Origin: Lepturacanthus savala
Taxonomy: Eukaryota > Chordata > Actinopteri > Scombriformes > Trichiuridae
DNA length: 64,000 nucleotides
Reading direction: 5' to 3'
Assembly (NCBI GenBank): GCA_030544235.1
Contig: CM060461.1
Coordinates: forward strand, 4,577,449-4,641,448
The notes beneath the pieces were generated by a model. It was not told the DNA's origin. It made no database searches and saw nothing but the letters and a program-made list of their open reading frames with translations. The position numbers were made by a program, and so were the translations under genes. Position 1 is the stretch's first letter; the number at the start of each line of letters is the position of its first letter. This document shows positions 62,640 to 64,000 of the stretch, piece after piece.

Positions 62640-63223
62640 TACTGCAAACAAATATTAATGCAACACTTTTTTTTTGCACTCATTTTTCATAATAAAAGAT
62701 CTCAGGCTTCTTCTATGCACACCAAAGGCTTATTTCTCTCAATTTTGTTTTTTAATTTGTTGAAATTCATCTTTGTGTGCACCTCTCCTTTTACCAAAAA
62801 GGTGGTGTGACCCACCATTTGGGTCACACCACCTTCACATAGAGTTGATTAGGTTGTTGATTGTTGTCTGTGGAGTGTTGTTCCACTCCTCCTCAGTGCC
62901 TGTGTGAAGATGCTGGATATCAGCAGGACTTGGAACATGCTCAATGGGTGACTGAGTCTGCAGGCACTGCACTGAAATGTTTTCAGCAGATCTTTGCAAA
63001 AGGGTGTGTGTTATCACAGCAGCGACTGTGGTGACAGCAGCCTCAAACCTTGCTGCATCTGTGGCATCATGTCATCTGGTGAAATTACCTTGTTTGTCTC
63101 AAACAAATTTGAGAGCAATAAGCTTTTTGTGTGTACAGCAAAAGTCGTAGGGCTTATATTTCAAGTCATGAATAAATAAATGGCTGCAAAAAAAGTATTA
63201 AGTTTATATTTTTGTTTAGTGTA
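62640..63223 (-). mobile_element. Internally deleted Tc1-like transposon with transposase relic
   Basis: TA dinucleotides bound the element (62640-62641 and 63222-63223). The left end carries AATGCAACACTTTTTTTTTG, then TTTTTCATAATAAAAGATCT, and the right end is its decayed inverse: AAGTCGTAGGGCTTATATTT, then GTCATGAATAAATAAATGG and TTTTGTTTAGTG. On the minus strand the frame ending at 62835 contains SPIEHV, then ADIQHLHTGTEEEW and TINNLINSM, the conserved C-terminus of Tc1-type transposases. Upstream on that strand a short segment with ATGCCACAGATGC resembles the transposase start, so the middle of the gene (DNA-binding and most of the catalytic part) is gone. About 580 bp remain of a family near 1.6 kb; it cannot make active transposase. 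Confidence 0.82.
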
Positions 63224-64000
63224 GTTATATTGATTGTCCTTTTTACTGTATGTGAGTTAACAAGACTATAGGGTGAGTTAAAACTGTTTGTTTTCTCTGG
63301 ACAGAAGTGGTGGATAGTCTAATAAAATGTGTTGTTTTCCCCTTAGTCTGATTTCTTTTCTCACAGACAAGGAAAATCATGTCTTCACAGAGTTCATTTG
63401 TCTGAAGCGTCCGGGGCAGGAGGTCCTGAAGAATGTGCTCTGCCCAAATATCCATCAAGACCATGTACTTTGTACTTTATGTCTAGTCTAGGGGAGACCT
63501 TGATTCATTCTCAGGGTAGCTGCTAGTGATTGTTTATTTCACCTCCTCTGCAAGTGTGAAGCACCTTCTCAGCTCAAACATGCAGAGTACGATCTGTAGT
63601 TTGGTCAGATAGAGGTTGGTTTCTATCAAAAAACACTTCAAGCTATGGTTTACGTTTAAAAAAAAAACATTTTTGTTTAGCATGTTACCAGGCTTGGATA
63701 TTCTAATTGTCACGAAATCCAAAATACAGCTGAGGCTGTTGGAACATGTTTTTTTAAACAGAAAAATAACTTTGCAGAGAAAAGTTTATAAAGTATCACT
63801 GTTAGCTTTTGACATGATAAATATATTTAGGGGTAATTATTTTAATTAATTAATGGAGGAGTATGGTTGTTGAACTGGTCTGAAATCAAGAAAATTTTAA
63901 CTGTGAATTCAAATGTACCAGCTTCAAATTTGCTAAATAATGAGTTTTAGTTTAAATTTCCCAATGATATTGTTTACTTTCATTCCAGTATTATTTGTGC
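63224..64000. other. Intergenic, nothing recognised
   Basis: AT-rich sequence to the end of the window. No exon, repeat family or RNA gene was recognised; 60-77 codon frames on both strands lack any domain-like sequence. Confidence 0.5.

Noticed and set aside
62835..63017. 60-codon minus-strand frame as a stand-alone gene
   Set aside because: It is the C-terminal relic of a Tc1-type transposase inside an internally deleted element, not an independent gene.

Overview
The window is vertebrate nuclear DNA, almost certainly from a ray-finned (teleost, probably percomorph) fish. It has long introns with GT/AG splice sites and very long (GT)n tracts. It also holds fish-type interspersed repeats: tRNA-head SINE dimers, piggyBac-like, hAT-like and Tc1-like remnants, and the common fish families whose consensus forms I recognise. 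There are no operons, CRISPR arrays or bacterial features.

Only one protein-coding gene can be supported: the 3' end of pard3 (partitioning-defective 3, a polarity scaffold) on the + strand. Three coding exons lie at 6457-6580, 12631-12773 and 17482-17878 (stop TGA 17876-17878). They join in phase (1/2, 0/0, 2/1) and encode about the last 221 residues. The gene starts upstream of the window, so 1-6456 is the end of an intron. The 3' UTR follows the stop and may run to a poly(A) signal near 21364, though a nearer signal exists at 19049.

From about 21.4 kb to 64 kb I find no coding exon. This is intergenic DNA made of transposon remnants, microsatellites and several repeat-poor stretches that look like candidate conserved regulatory elements. 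In human, PARD3 is followed in its direction of transcription by a gene-poor interval and then NRP1; the desert here fits that arrangement, but nothing of nrp1 is visible.

The most informative structures are in the repeats. A head-to-tail SINE dimer at 25835-26313 is flanked by a perfect 14-bp target duplication, and the same dimer junction occurs in inverted orientation at 51281-51749. An internally deleted Tc1-like element with both ends and a transposase C-terminal relic lies at 62640-63223. A TTAA-flanked piggyBac-like MITE lies at 8735-9035 with a decayed relative at 23.9 kb. A 557-bp fold-back element lies at 22420-22976. Two same-family, non-identical elements lie at 13861 and 36293. 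A non-LTR reverse-transcriptase relic lies at 40.5-40.9 kb. I found no convincing new biological system; the window is an ordinary gene end plus desert with some good transposon archaeology.
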